Positions 22,379 to 34,398 of a stretch of 64,000 nucleotides of DNA are shown here, one piece after another. Within the stretch, counting starts at the first letter, position 1; every line of letters starts with the position of its first letter. The notes under the pieces are model-generated. The model was not told where the DNA came from. It searched no databases and worked only from the letters and a program-made list of their open reading frames with translations. The stretch comes from Brachynemurus nebulosus (Eukaryota; Arthropoda; Insecta; Neuroptera; Myrmeleontidae): positions 14,536,619 through 14,600,618 of the forward strand of contig JAPWDM010000012.1 in assembly GCA_035578155.1 (NCBI GenBank). The letters are read 5' to 3'. The position numbers were made by a program, and so were the translations under genes.

Positions 22379-24370
22379 CCCTAGAATCATACGTTGGTTT
22401 ACGAGAAACGTTAATCATACATCGGCGTCAATTTGAGGAATGGACTTTTTACGGAGAGTTTTAGAGTTTATTTGCAAAAAACATTTTTTTTTACAAAACA
22501 ATACTACAAAAGCGAACAAAATAGTTAAAAAAAATTGCATTTGGAAAAGTTTTTTAATATAAATATTTATTATTTTTTTAAATTTTTTTATGAAAGCATA
22601 TTTTAATTACAAAAATTAAAAAATAGATAAATACATCAATTGTATCATAAGACATGTCTTTCAAATAATTGACTTTTGAACTATTATGAGTCGGTGGACA
22701 TGTGTAACTTTACAGAATGCGAAATTTCTCTGTCACAAATATTCCCGTAGATATGTAATTATTAATTTTCTCATTAGGCACATTTGTAAATTTTCTAAAA
22801 TTTATTAGTATTTTTTCCAATAAGATCTCAAAAAATAATAAAATTAAAATATTTTCCACAAAAGAAATTGTTAATCATTTATTAAGTCACTTGAGACGCA
22901 TTCTTTAGTTTTTGATTCAATATATTAAAACTTCAGTATTATGTCGTCTCTATAAGTCAAGCAGCTGTAATCATCTCTCACATTATCATTGAGTAAATTA
23001 ATTATAACATCCATATCTTTAATAAATTTTAGAAAAATTAGGAAATCTTTCATATGTGAAGTACAAAATCTTTTACAAAGAATATACGTTAATCATACAT
23101 CGACGTCTAATTGACGCACACTATTTTAATATATACAAATTGACAGCAACTATAAACAAAATTAGTACGTTTGCTGTGTTATCATAACAAATAAATTAGA
23201 TACCAGAAGTTTCAGAACAGACAAGCAACGACAAGTTGTAGTACTGGAGCAGGTAGAGAGGTTCGTTCGTCATTTTGACGAGTAGGTACACTGAGAAAAA
23301 AATACGGTAATTTTTACGGAAATTTCAAGTAAAAAATTACGGAGCTCTCTGGTAGTGCGGGTATAAGTGACAGGCGAAGGGGAAAGTACGATGAATATAG
23401 TAAAAAATACTCTATGGCTCCTTAAAATTTGACTGCACAGTAAAAATTACACTGTGACTCCGTAAAAATTTCGGCGCTGTACAGGAAAAATTCTACTCTC
23501 TTACCGTGTTATTTATAAGGTTTTTTTTTTTTATTTATTAATAAATAATTGAATTAAAATAGCTTAAAAAGATATTGATAGAAGGGTAAGGATTAAAATC
23601 AAATTATTAATATTGAAAAAATATTCTGTGGTTTTTTATGATTTGTAGAAAAACATGTTTCAATAAACATCAATACATATAAAAATCTTAATTGTTATAT
23701 CTTAATTATTAGTTCTTTATCAATAATAAAATAATGCGATTTTCATGAAACACAAATAACAATTTTTTGTTTTAAATGTAAAGTCCATTAAATAGTTGAT
23801 TATAACAAAAAACAGAAAAAAAATGATAACACTCATGGTACACATCACATACAAGGCACACACAACAATAAGTTAGTTGTCTGTTTGCAATAGAAGCCGT
23901 ATTCAAAATGACCTGGGTTTGGTGCGGACAGTTACGCGTGCCAGAGAAGTTAGGTATGTGCTTGTACTCTAGCGTTACGTTGGTGAGATGCTTGTGTGAG
24001 AGAGATGCTGAAAGACAGGTTTCAAGGAGAAAATAGAGATAACAAATAGCGTCTACCCTGTAGCTGGGTAAAAATTACAATGTGGCTCCGTAAAAAAATC
24101 TATGTCTAGTATAATTTAACAAAAATTAAGTAAATTTTCTTGGTATCCACTTGAAATTTTACTAGCCCATCGAATTTTACGGAGCAGTATAGGAAAAATT
24201 TTCAAGCTGTACAGGAAAAATTTTCAAATGAATCATAAAAAATAATGTTTGAAAGGCATTTTTTATATTTTTGCTTGATAATTTCCTACCGACTGGTCAC
24301 TTGAGCCTGGTTTACCGGAGGCAGCTCTGTAATTTTTACTGTAATTTTTTCTCAGTGTATGATTCTAGGG
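22379..24370. mobile_element. piggyBac-type element, non-autonomous
   Basis: TTAA (22375-22378 and 24371-24374) flanks ends CCCTAGAATCATAC and its complement. TTAA plus CCCTAGAA is the known piggyBac terminal signature. A subterminal phrase GTTAATCATACATCGGCGTC at about 22410 recurs as GTTAATCATACATCGACGTC at about 23088. No transposase remains. A separate TA-targeting element (23289-24357) has inserted inside the right terminal repeat. Confidence 0.88.
23289..24357. mobile_element. CACTGAGAAAAA TA-flanked element nested in piggyBac
   Basis: Inverted ends CACTGAGAAAAAAATACGG and complement CACTGAGAAAAAATTACAG, with TA at 23287-23288 and 24358-24359. Interior repeats of the type GTAAAAATTACANTGTG followed by CTCCGTAAAAA at about 23445 and 24070. 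No coding. Terminal sequence and the ATTTTTAC motif are shared in style with 59405-59620 and 28363-29431. Confidence 0.85.
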
Positions 24371-24374
24371 TTAA

Positions 24375-24870
24375 TTTTAAGTACTACGTAGATGTTATGA
24401 TTAGGACTTGAACTTCAACTAGATACAAAATAATTGCTTGAATAAGAACTTTTATTAGTTTTCACGATTATCTCAGACGTAAAATAACCGATCTTTATAT
24501 CCACCTCGTTTCGGAAGAAATTTAATTCTTTTGTTTTAATTTTTATTAAAACTAACCCAAAAAATAAATTGACGAGCAAACAAAAGAAAAACGTCCTAGA
24601 TCTCGGCTTATCGTAGGTCTCTGCTCAAAATCCTAGGACATGCCGAATCATTCCGGCAAAAAATCAAAATCCCTGCGAGGTGTCATAATTTTGCACGTTC
24701 TTTGATAACTGAAATCGTAATAAAGTCATTAAATATTTTTTCTTTGAACTTTCAATAACGCATTCGTTTATATACACGTGTTTTAAAAATATTTCAACTG
24801 TTTCCCATTCATAACCATCATGTACACGCATATACACAATTGTATAATATGTGGGTATGTTACTCAAACT
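24375..24870. other. Unassigned sequence
   Basis: No gene or element recognised. Confidence 0.5.
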
Positions 24871-24917
24871 GTGGTGGGGGTAGTGGTGGGGGTAGTGGTG
24901 GGGGTAGTAGTGGGGGT
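24871..24917 (+). repeat. 12-bp G-rich minisatellite (possible G-quadruplex)
   Basis: Nearly four copies of GTGGTGGGGGTA. Four runs of five G separated by 7-base loops on the plus strand meet the usual G-quadruplex pattern. Confidence 0.85.
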
Positions 24918-25414
24918 GAGTATCTCTCAATAAAGTTGTTTCTACGTCTGCGGTATACAAAAAAAAAACTATATACATATGTATTCATATAATATTTTTA
25001 ATGTCTTTCATTGTTAATGTTTTCAGGCTCATATAACCGTTGTTATTGTATTCTATTTGGATACTATATTTCGCCTATCATTTTGCATTTCTGTTTCGCC
25101 TCGCTTTTTTGTCTGCCGCGCACAACATCGAAACAATTTATAAATTATATGCTGTAACTTCCGGTATAGTAACACTTTTTGTAAGATGTATAGGCAGAGT
25201 CGGATATATGAATGTATTCTATTAGGGGTTACATAATTCTTACTGTATAGATTGTTTCATTGAAAATATTCATATTGTGTTTTTTAGGGCGTCTGCCATA
25301 TTTTTCTTTTTTGAAGATATTCTTCCGTATTGAAAAATGGGGATAAAATTTCTTTTTTATATACACCGTCGTGTAAGGCAGGAACTCTCAAACTTGTTAG
25401 ACCCGCGGCGCCCT
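24918..25414. other. Unassigned sequence
   Basis: No gene or element recognised. Confidence 0.5.
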
Positions 25415-25590
25415 TACACAGTGAAAAATTTGTGTTAAAATTAACACATTTCACATGTCCAGAATGGTCCACTCAATTTTTTGTGTTATTTTAACACAAA
25501 GCATATGTGTCAAATTTATACACAAGATTTGTGTCAATGATTTAGTACATAAGAGGACATAAATTTTGTGTTATTTTTTCAAATTTATCA
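25415..25590 (+). mobile_element. Fragment of CAGTGAAAAA element
   Basis: Starts ACAGTGAAAAATTTGTG and matches the left ~170 bp of 28363-29431 (CATTTCACATGTCCAGAA, TTGTGTTATTTTAACAC, AAGAGGACATA). Right part missing. Confidence 0.8.
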
Positions 25591-25954
25591 GAGTTAGTTG
25601 TTAAACTTTTTTGTTCAATATTTTACTTCCACTTAGGATACCTATTTGAAAATCGTCAAAAATTATAACGATATTATTATAAATCAGACTCAAAGAACGC
25701 AAAGTAAGTCAGTGCTTTGTAAAAATTCTTATTTGTTTCCACATATATGTACCAAAATATATATAATAAAAAAGATGAGAGTAGTTCTTATTATTAAACA
25801 AAACCGAAAAATTATAAGTTTTTTCAGTTATTGACGAATATAGTTTTATTAAACGTTTAAAAATGAGACAATTTTCTTACAATTTAAGGTTATTTTGTTA
25901 CAGATTCAGTTAAAAAAAATCATGTAAGCTTACGAGATTGTAAATTATATAATA

Positions 25955-26330
25955 CACCAAATTTTACAAAAATCCGTTCAACAGTTTTTGTCTAATGTGT
26001 GCACATGCTCAAAATGGTTTTCTTATTTTCCCGTGGGAATGAGAGTTTTTCTCGAAGTAAAAAGTATCTTAGATGTTGACTCAGGTAATAAGTTATCACC
26101 ACACCAAATTTCCTAAAAACCCGTTCAATAGTTTTTGTGTAATCTGGGCACATGCTCAAAATGCTTTTTCTATTTTCCTAAGGGAATGAGACATTTTCCC
26201 CAAGTAAAAAGTATCTTAGATGTTAGCCCAAGTAATAAGTTATCACCATACCAAACTTCACTAAGATCCGTCCAGTAGTTTTAGCGTGATGCGTGAACAG
26301 ACAGACAGACAGACAAAAATCTTAAAAAAC
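25955..26330 (+). repeat. Tandem ~158-bp repeat ending in (GACA)n
   Basis: About two and a half units built around CACATGCTCAAAATG, AAGTAAAAAGTATCTTAGATG and AATAAGTTATCACCA. The last unit passes into AGTTTTAGCGTGATGCGTGA and (GACA)4, a phrase common near the 3' ends of insect retroelements. No protein is encoded. Confidence 0.75.
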
Positions 26331-26520
26331 GCTGTTTTAATATCTACATCGATAACTATTTACAGTACGAGTATAATTTTCAAAAAATATTCCATGTACA
26401 AAAACGGTCTCGTTATAGTTTTACTATATGTATAGATGAGTAAAAAAAAAAAAAAACGAAAACAGTTTCACCGCTAATTTTTCCATTTTTCTCTATTATT
26501 TTATATTATTTTATCATATA

Positions 26521-26760
26521 TAAATATTTATATATGTATATATGTACCTATGTATCAGTCCGATAACTCTCGAACGAAACATTTGATTTTTATTAAATTT
26601 GGTGAAGGTTCGTTTGATATCCACAAAAATGGTATTTTGGGTATTTTTTATCAAAAAAATGAGTTTTTTAACATAATTTGCTACAATTCAAGTCTTCCAA
26701 AAAATTTTTTAAGCCACGAAAGTTGCGAAAATTTACTGTGAAACCTGAATTTAAATTTGG
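26521..26760 (+). repeat. R2 dispersed repeat, copy 3 (partial)
   Basis: A degenerate TA tract is followed by CCGATAACTCTCGAACGAAA and AAATTTGGTGAAGG, as in R2 copies 1 and 2. Truncated at its 3' side. 26331-26520 is low-complexity. Confidence 0.65.
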
Positions 26761-26848
26761 GTGCGACACGCACGTGGATATATTTTTTTAAAACCATACT
26801 TAAAACTACATCACTTCAGTTTATGATAAACGGTAATTACGTATACTA

Positions 26849-27729
26849 GGGTATTTGAAAAGTTCGCGGCCTGACACATAAATGGTCTTACAGGTATCGA
26901 ATCCATATCATTCTTGACAAGTACTAACCTTCAAAAGACCACATATTAATTTTCTTAAAGATCTGTCAATCAGTTTGGTTTTTACAGCTGCATAAAGTGC
27001 ACCATCGGTCGACTGTTACGATTTTGGACGCTTTGGTGCACTTCTACCCTTTGGAATCCATTGTTTTGAGAGGAAAAACGCCAAAAGAAACGAAGGATAT
27101 TATGGTGAATCTGCTCCATCGAATACAATGGTTAAGAAGTGGATGCAACAATTTCGTATGGGTCATATGGACACGACTGATGCACCACGTTCGGGAAGGC
27201 CGTCAGACTCTGTGACCACACCCCAAATAATCGAAAAAATCGAGTTGCTTGTGATCGGAGATCGAAAATTAAAAGTTAGTGAGATAGCTGATATCGTAAA
27301 GATATCATGTGAACGTGTATTCAACATTTTACACCATGAGAAAGCTGTGCGCGCGTTGGTTGCCGCATTTGTTGACAGATTTTATCAAAAACTCGAACGA
27401 GTCACTGTTGCTGAGCAGAATCTGGGCATCATGCGATGTAATAGAACTGAGTTCTTTTGTCGATTCGTGACCGTTGATGAAATATGGATACATCATTATA
27501 TTCCCGAGACGCCGCAACAGTCAAAACAATCGATTCCAAAGGGTGGAGGTGGACCAAAGCATCCAAAATCGCAACAAGCAGTTTATACAGCTGTAAAAAC
27601 TAAACTGATTGACAGATCTTGATGAAAATTAGTGTGTGGTCTTTTAAAGGTTAGCACTTGTCAAGAATGATATGAATTCGATACCTGTGACATCATTTAT
27701 ATGTCAGGCCGCGAACTTTTCAAAGAGCG
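26849..27729 (+). mobile_element. mariner element with ~144-bp terminal inverted repeats
   Basis: The outer ends (inner phrase TTTGAAAAGTTCGCGGCCTG) are inverted over about 144 bp (26849-26992 against 27586-27729), with TA on each side (26847-26848, 27730-27731). It encodes a damaged mariner transposase. At 881 bp it is shorter than the ~1.3 kb usual for complete mariners, because the 3' half of the gene is deleted. TIRs this long exceed the ~30 bp usual for mariners. Confidence 0.92.
27060..27622 (+). pseudogene. mariner transposase, frameshifted and 3'-deleted
   Basis: The N-terminal stretch VLRGKTPKETKDIMVNLL (about 27063-27118) is in one frame. Near 27120 the reading shifts to VKKWMQQFRMGHMDTTDAP, RSGRP, then EIADIVKISCERVFNILHHE and FVTVDEIWIHHYIPETPQQS, all typical of mariner transposases. 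The ATG at 27128 is therefore internal, not a true start. The first catalytic aspartate (VTVDE, about 27475) is kept; the second and third acidic residues of the DD34D triad are lost, because the frame runs after PKGGGGPKHPKS straight into the right terminal repeat. Non-functional. Confidence 0.9.
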
Positions 27730-27731
27730 TA

Positions 27732-28232
27732 TAAAATATTTAAATTTGTGGTTACATTACCATTCTGGATTTACAATTTTAACCGAAAAATTTCAATTGT
27801 ATAGTTAAACTTTTCATATTATTAATTTTATTAAACTCTATATTTTATAAACGAACAAAAACATTAATAAAATAGTTAAAACGTAAAATATGTAATATTA
27901 ATAAATGTTTAAAGCGTAATAAATGTTAACTATTATGGATAATTAGTGAAACCAATAAAATTATTGGTAAATGGTAATTTTAGAGTGATTTTCCATTTTG
28001 TACTATAAATATGAAAATTGTAGGATTGTTGTAAGTTTTTTTCGTAAAATACAAAACGCAAAAAATAATTTTATCATTTATTCAGTTATAATAAATATAA
28101 ACATTAAATTTTTATCGAAAATATTAATAGTGTTGTAAAACCTGAGTGTGATATGAATAACTATGTCTCTATGCAAACTATATGCGCAATGACCGTGTGT
28201 CAAAATGTATGCGTGTCGGTTGTGGAAATATT
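27732..28232. other. Unassigned AT-rich sequence
   Basis: No gene or element recognised. Confidence 0.5.
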
Positions 28233-28240
28233 ATATAAAT

Positions 28241-29943
28241 TAGGGATGTTATGGATATGAAATTTCGGATACGGATACGAATATTTAAAAATATTTTTTT
28301 CGGTTTCGGTTACGGATACGTAATATATAATTAGGTATATGACATATTTCGGATCAAACAAACAGTGAAAAAATTTGTGTTAAAATTAACACATTTCGCA
28401 TGTCCAGAACGGTCCATTCAATTTTTTGTGTTATTTTAACAGAAAGCATATGTGTCAAATCTTTACACAAGATTTTGTGTCAATGATTTAACACACAAAA
28501 GGACATACATTTTGTGTTAATTTTACACAATTACTTAGTTATAATTTTACCGCAATAGTGTGTAAAATTAACTGATTTAGAATGTAGAAGTTTACTCAGT
28601 AAATGTGTTGGTATATTATTTTTTTAAGTTGGTATTTTTTTATTTATTTATTATATAAATAAAAGGAAATAGTAAAAAATAATTTTTCAGTACTTAAACT
28701 TTCTTATGTAATATTTCTATAAAGTTGTGTTCTGATGAAAATAATGTTGAAGCAATACCTTAAATTGTGAAGATCGTTGTCAAACTGAACGTGGAAGGCA
28801 AAATGGAACGACTACTCTTCCTTTCTTACCCGATCTTCTTTGCCCTTTGAATGTGTTCTGGAAGGCCGAATATTCGATAATTTTTTAATTAATTGAAGTA
28901 AATTCTGCAAAAAAAGAAAAAAATTCAATCTCTAATATTTTTAATTAACTTACTAATATTTAATATCTAAACGATTTAAACCAATTTAACCTAAGGAATA
29001 CGCTTTTGATTTTAAAATATTCCGTCTGCTTCTATATATAGATATATTTCTGTTGAACGCACGTCGCACAGTGTCCAATAGTGCAATGATTATTGCAATG
29101 ATCCTATACCGATGGGACCGATGGTATCAGTTACCACTACCCCCGCTCTTATAACTAAAGCAATAGATGCGAGCGAAACCAGTTTACTGGTGTTGTAAAT
29201 ACACAAATAAGTGTATTTATGACATTGTTTCGTATTTTACACAAACATTATGTTATTTGTGTGTTGTTCAAAACAGATTAACATTTCAATTCTGTTAAAT
29301 CAAAATTTTTGTTAATATTTTCATTTAACACAAATACTAAATGTTACATTAACACAGGGTTGGGTTACTTATTTAACACGAAAATTTTAACCACTAGTTT
29401 TCTTTTACGCGGAACATAAATTTTTTCACTGTGCAGCATTCGTGTTTTGTGTATGCAGGTATATCGCACTTGATGTGATTAATATGAATAAAAACGAATA
29501 GATATTTTGATAAGACATACGTACCTATTTATACAACTCACACATATTATCTGTCTATCTGCCTGCATATACAAAACACGATGTTGTTTGATTCGACAAA
29601 TGTCCGATACCTAGTAATAATATCGGAAAATGTTTCGGATACGGTTATGGTTACGGATAATTGCTTATAGTGAAATTTTTTTTTAGTAAAATGGAGGAAA
29701 TTTTACTCCAAAAAGTTTTGCATTAAACACAAATCGACGGAAATCTATTAAAAGAAACACATGCAGCAAAAACTTGCTTCGATTTAATCTCTACTCAGTT
29801 TTTCAACAGCAGTTGTCTTTTATTATCCGAAACAAATTCGAAACTTTTATTATCGGATACGGTTTCGGTGGTTTCGGATATTTAATTAATTGGGATATCC
29901 AGTAGTTTCAGTTACGGTTACAGATATCCATATAACATCCCTA
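28241..29943. mobile_element. hAT-type element, perfect 8-bp TSD, with nested element
   Basis: Ends TAGGGATGTTATGGATAT and complement TAGGGATGTTATATGGATAT. The flanks ATATAAAT at 28233-28240 and 29944-29951 are identical. Its own sequence (28241-28362 and 29432-29943) is rich in TTTCGGATACGG-type repeats; the remainder is the nested CAGTGAAAAA element. No transposase. Confidence 0.92.
28363..29431. mobile_element. CAGTGAAAAAATTT element nested in hAT
   Basis: Inverted ends CAGTGAAAAAATTTGTG and complement CAGTGAAAAAATTTATG. Near both ends are many TTAACAC/GTGTTAA and TTTACACA repeats. A fragment of the same family is at 25415-25590. Target duplication not identified. An inner palindromic phrase of the host hAT at 29562-29592 (complement ATCAAACAACATCG) approximates the pre-insertion sequence. 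Confidence 0.8.
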
Positions 29944-30220
29944 ATATAAATAGTTTAATTTCGTGATGAGCATAGTAACAAGAGAATTACTTAAAATTAA
30001 AAAATACTTATGGCATTATTCTGATGGAACGATTCAAAATCTGGCTCAAAGAAATTAAATCTTGTTTCTTTGTGGTTTATCCTCAAAATTTCATACGGAA
30101 CGAAACTGTGCTGTATGATAGAGGTAGGTCATCTACTGGCATTGAGTGGAACAATTATTATTTAGAAAGAATTTTAAATCGATTTCAATTTTTGGAAAAA
30201 TTTATTAGATTTAGGCACTT

Positions 30221-30880
30221 ATTAACTTCCCATAGGAAGTTATTGTAATGGGTCCGATTTTATGAATCGCTAATTTTGACATATCTCCACGTTTCAAGGT
30301 CACTAGAATCCGAATCCATCGTTTTAGCGTGATGTCTGTGTGTGCGTTCGTTAGTTCGCTCGTTCGTCAATTTTTTTTCGTCTCGGATATCTCGAGGACA
30401 AATGATGATATCAACTAATTTCATTAGATGCGTAATCAAAAAATGAAGACTGGATAAAGTTTTCAGCAAATTCGGATTAGCGGTTTGTTTTTTGTGATAA
30501 AAAAACGGAATTAACTTCATTAAGATAACATAGATTATATGGATTTTTTACCATAACGTTATTATATAATGGCTTAAGAACCTTCCTTGATGTTAAAAAC
30601 GCCAGTATTTTATTATAAAATTTTTAACAAAAAAAGAACGAAGTAAGAAACTTTTTTTGAAGTATATTTTGTCTCGCATATCTTGAGAACAAATGATGTT
30701 ATAATTTGTTTGATAAGGGTGGAGCCTCCACCCTCTGGTACAGAAGGCGAAGCCACCGGTATGGTGCAAGGGGCAAAGCCTCAATCGGCGGCCCGGGGGA
30801 GGAGTCGCCTGAAATGAAAAAAGAATTATTTATGTACAGTAGTCTCTAGTCTTTAAGGACACCCAATGGGAAGTTGACAG
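30221..30880. repeat. Repeat with AACTTCCCATAGGAAGTT start
   Basis: Begins TTAACTTCCCATAGGAAGTT (self-complementary) followed by ATTGTAATGGGTCCGATTTT, TTTTAGCGTGATGTCTGTG and a (GTTC)n-like patch; similar phrases are widespread in insect genomes. The right border is suggested by ATGGGAAGTT at 30866-30875. 30720-30800 is a GC-rich patch. Classification unknown. Confidence 0.5.
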
Positions 30881-31377
30881 TGTGGGTAGACCTGTCCCCC
30901 AAATTTTTTTTGTTACAGATTATATTTTTTGCTTTTCTTTTTCTGAATTATTTGATATTTATTTCGACTGAAACTTGAAAGGAATTTTCCTAATTAAGTT
31001 TTATTTGGAAAATTTTTATTAACCATTTCGTATACTGTTAGCTATTTTAATTATCCCATTTCTCTCTAGAGCTTTTCATTTAAACACATGAATAGGGCAA
31101 TAATGACGGTCTAAATTTTCATTTTCTACTGTGTTTTCATTTATTATTCTATTTCGTACAAGAAATACGTTAATATTCATTTTAATTAGTTTAAATCGAA
31201 ATAGATTGAATAATTCCAAATTACTGATATAAAATTTGAAGGTCAAGAAGAGATTTTATTTCAAGTGAGTCATATTGTGCACGGTTTGTTTAATAAGTAA
31301 TTTAACCTTATCACTTTCAAGAAAGTTCGTATGAGTGATCATACAATGTGGAAAAGTTATCTAATCATTGGGAAATA
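30881..31377. other. Unassigned AT-rich sequence
   Basis: No gene or element recognised. Confidence 0.5.
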
Positions 31378-31381
31378 TTAA

Positions 31382-32068
31382 GGGGAGATTATTATTTTTA
31401 TACAAATAAATATTTTATTGAAAAACATACAGCATTGTTTACATGTCTTGAGATTACAAAAAAAAAAATTTTTTAAAACAAATTCAAAAATGAACAGAGG
31501 AGTATAAATGGCTTTGAAGTTGACACTGCGAGATTTTTCCAATTTGATGGTTTCTCGCGTTCTGAAATCCCCAGTGAACGAAAATAAAAAAAGTTAAGAA
31601 TTTTCTAAAAATATAGTACATATTATACAGTTATGACACTAACTAGGATCTAAGAAAAAAATAAAAAAACCAGGGAAAAATCGTATTTTGAAAACAAATT
31701 TTTAAATTCACCGCTTTTTCTCGAATATAAACAGTATCGCCATTTTGAAAATATATTACGGAACCAAAAAATCCTAGTTCCTGCCAAAATGACGGTGTCG
31801 AGGAATAATATACATTCTGATTTATGTCGATATCTCAAATACTTTTTGAGATACATAAGGAACCATGTCGTAAAACGTACTTTTCGAAAAATAGCTTTTA
31901 ATTTTTTTTTTTAAATTGAATTATAGTAAAGTGTGTACACTAAAATACCCATAACTTTTTCATTTTTAATTTTTTTACAATAAAATTTTAAGAAAATATT
32001 TCTAACACCTTAAGGAACGTAATTATGAAGAAAAAAAAATCGATTTCTTTTATTTTGCGAATCTCTCC
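31382..32068. mobile_element. TTAA-flanked GGGGAGATT element
   Basis: TTAA at 31378-31381 and 32069-32072 encloses ends GGGGAGATT and complement GGAGAGATT. It has the same TTAA plus GGGGA start as 36452-37121, 43237-44134 and 47883-48662, and an AATCGATTT run near one end like the latter two. Non-coding. Confidence 0.7.
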
Positions 32069-32340
32069 TTAAATGAAATTGTATTAAGTTAGTCCGTGAA
32101 TGAAAAGGGAGCGGGGATGCAATACAAAATATAAAATTATAATAAATAAATTATAGAATTGTAAATATCCGTATAATCGTTTAAAAGTTGATTTGAATTA
32201 TTTTTAGTGATTTCTATTGTCTCTAGAATTGTTAATTTTTGGCCTTTTTGGCTGGGTGAAAAATGTAACGCCCCTTTCTGGAGTGTGTTCCATGTCCATT
32301 AAATGCTTGGCGACGGCTGAATCGGATTTTTTTTTTATCC

Positions 32341-32500
32341 CTAACTAATCTTTTAATAACTGACTTCACCGTAGATTAATGTTCAAATATCTTACTTTCT
32401 CTAACTTTCAATTTTCATTATGCACTTTAATAGACATTTAAAAAAAGAAATTAAAAAAATCGCATAAAAAAGACCGCATAAAAAGAGTTTATACTGTATT
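32341..32500. mobile_element. Fragment of GCATAAAAA-type element (right end)
   Basis: Contains ATCTTACTTTCTCTAACTTT, ATTATGCACTTTAATAGACA and ends AAAGACCGCATAAAAAGAG then TACTGTA, matching the right part of 50631-51128 and 5871-6345. Confidence 0.7.
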
Positions 32501-33422
32501 TATTTGAAGTATTTCTTTAAACAAGCTATTATATAGTAAACACTGGGTATAATGTTTCTCTATGAATGAGGATATTCTTTCATAACATCATATAAATTTG
32601 TTAACTATTCAAATTAAGTAAAATAGTCGTTATGAACAAAATGGTTTTTTGGTTCCATTGTTTTCAAATTTATTTCAAATGTTGAAAAATGAATATATAT
32701 TTATGTATAGGGGAATATAATACACAGATACAATAAATTTGGGACCAGTGTTTATATACGCATATAAATTTTTTTTATTTCTTTCCATAGTCTGTATTGT
32801 TTGTAGTACATGTAAAAGATGAATAAATTAAGTTTTAGGAATTAACTCAAGTTGAAATGGAAAAGTTATTTTAATCTTTAATAGGATAATTTATTTTCAG
32901 AAAAGTTTTGGTTTTTTTTTTTTTTTGTATTTATTTTTTCTAAGCTTAATTTATAATGGTATTTTAAAGTACAGGCTATTTTTAGATTTGTTGAGAATTA
33001 TTTAAAAAAAATTTACAGAGCTATTAATTTATTTTGTATGAAAAATGTATTCAACATTTTGCTTATGCTTCGGGAACATGTTGCAACGAAAATCTCGTAT
33101 GTAATCACATCTACTATCAGTTTGTTGTAAATGAAACACTTATGAAATTATTTCGGTGAAGTGGCCCAGTTATGGATGTGAGGTGTAACAAGTTGAATTT
33201 TGATCTAGGCGGGGAGGGGGGATAGGAGGAAACTTTTTAAGGGCAGTGTTCCTACCAAATTGATCTTAAAAGAATAAAATAATTATTAAATTATTAACTT
33301 GTATCCAGGACCGAATTCAGGCATAGGATTTATGAAACCAAACCAATCCCCGAAAATACAGGGGGTAGCAGTCACAGAAAATTTAAAAACCTACAACTTG
33401 CTGAGTAATGTTTTCTTCTTGT
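32501..33422. other. Unassigned AT-rich sequence
   Basis: No gene or element recognised. Confidence 0.5.
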
Positions 33423-34398
33423 AAAAGGTCGGTTTTGGTGCTATTTTTTCTAACAGATAATGATTTTATACTATATTTGGGCCTATAATTGTTTAAATTT
33501 TAAATAAAATGTAAAATAAATATTCATTGGAAGAAGAATCATGTTTTCAACTTTTTCTCAAAGTCATTTTCGGGCACCTGGTCGGAACTTTTTATCTTTA
33601 AATTGTTTCAATTGAAAAATTTGGGCGAGGAAAAAAATTTTATTGAGTCCATACACGCAGGAATGGTAAGTTCGGCTTTTTTTCTAACAAATATTGATTT
33701 CGTAATAAATTTGGGTTTATAATTGTTTAGATTTTGGAATACAACATTTTGTGGGGATTTAAAGTTTAAATAAAATGTAAAATCAATACTCACTGGAATA
33801 TTTGATTCAAAATTTTGAAGGTGATCAAGTCAAGTTTCAAATAGTGATGAGCAAAATTAGTCTTGGTCTTGCATTTTTTGCAAGACCAAGACCAAGACCA
33901 AGATTGTGTATACCAAGAGCAAAATCAAGACCAAGACTATAAGTATGGCTGCAAGACCAGTACTAAGACTGAAGTGAGCAAGACCAAAACAATAGCAAGA
34001 AAAAAGCAAGACTCTTCCTAAATTATTTAAATAGTTTGAAAGTATAATTAATACCGTAAAGAGAGAAAATTCTGATTTTAGAAGGAAAAAATTTACTAAT
34101 AAAAAAATGCAAGAAAGTGCAAGATTCTTTAGCAATACCAAGACCAAGACCAATACCAAGACTGCATTTTGCAAGACCAAGACCAAGACCAAGACCAAGA
34201 CTCAAATTGCTCTAGCAAGACCAAGACCAAGACTGCTAAGTCTTGGTCTTGGTCTTGCATTTGCTTATCACTAGTTTCAAATTTATTCTCAAAGTAATTT
34301 TCGGGCACCTGGTCGAAATTTTTTATCTTTAAATTATTTCAATTAAAAAATTTGGGCGAGGGGACAAATTTTTATTGAGCTAATGTACACAGAAATTG
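33423..34398. repeat. Two ~241-bp tandem units, the second split by a hAT MITE
   Basis: Unit 1 (33423-33663) and unit 2 (33664-33841 plus 34282-34398) share TTTTTTCTAACA, TATAATTGTTTA, TTTCGGGCACCTGGTCG, and AAAATTTGGGCGAGG. Unit 1 gives an uninterrupted reference for the MITE insertion site. Confidence 0.8.
33842..34273. mobile_element. hAT-type MITE with (AAGACC)n arms, perfect 8-bp TSD
   Basis: Ends TAGTGATGAGCAAA and complement TAGTGATAAGCAAA, with identical 8-bp flanks GTTTCAAA (33834-33841, 34274-34281). The subterminal parts consist largely of the hexamer AAGACC or its complement GGTCTT. Open frames reading VLVLVLVLQ or GLGLGLGLA come from this hexamer. No transposase. Confidence 0.93.

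Noticed and set aside
33857..34205. Frames with VLVLVL or GLGLGL repeats
   Set aside because: They read the AAGACC hexamer of a hAT MITE.
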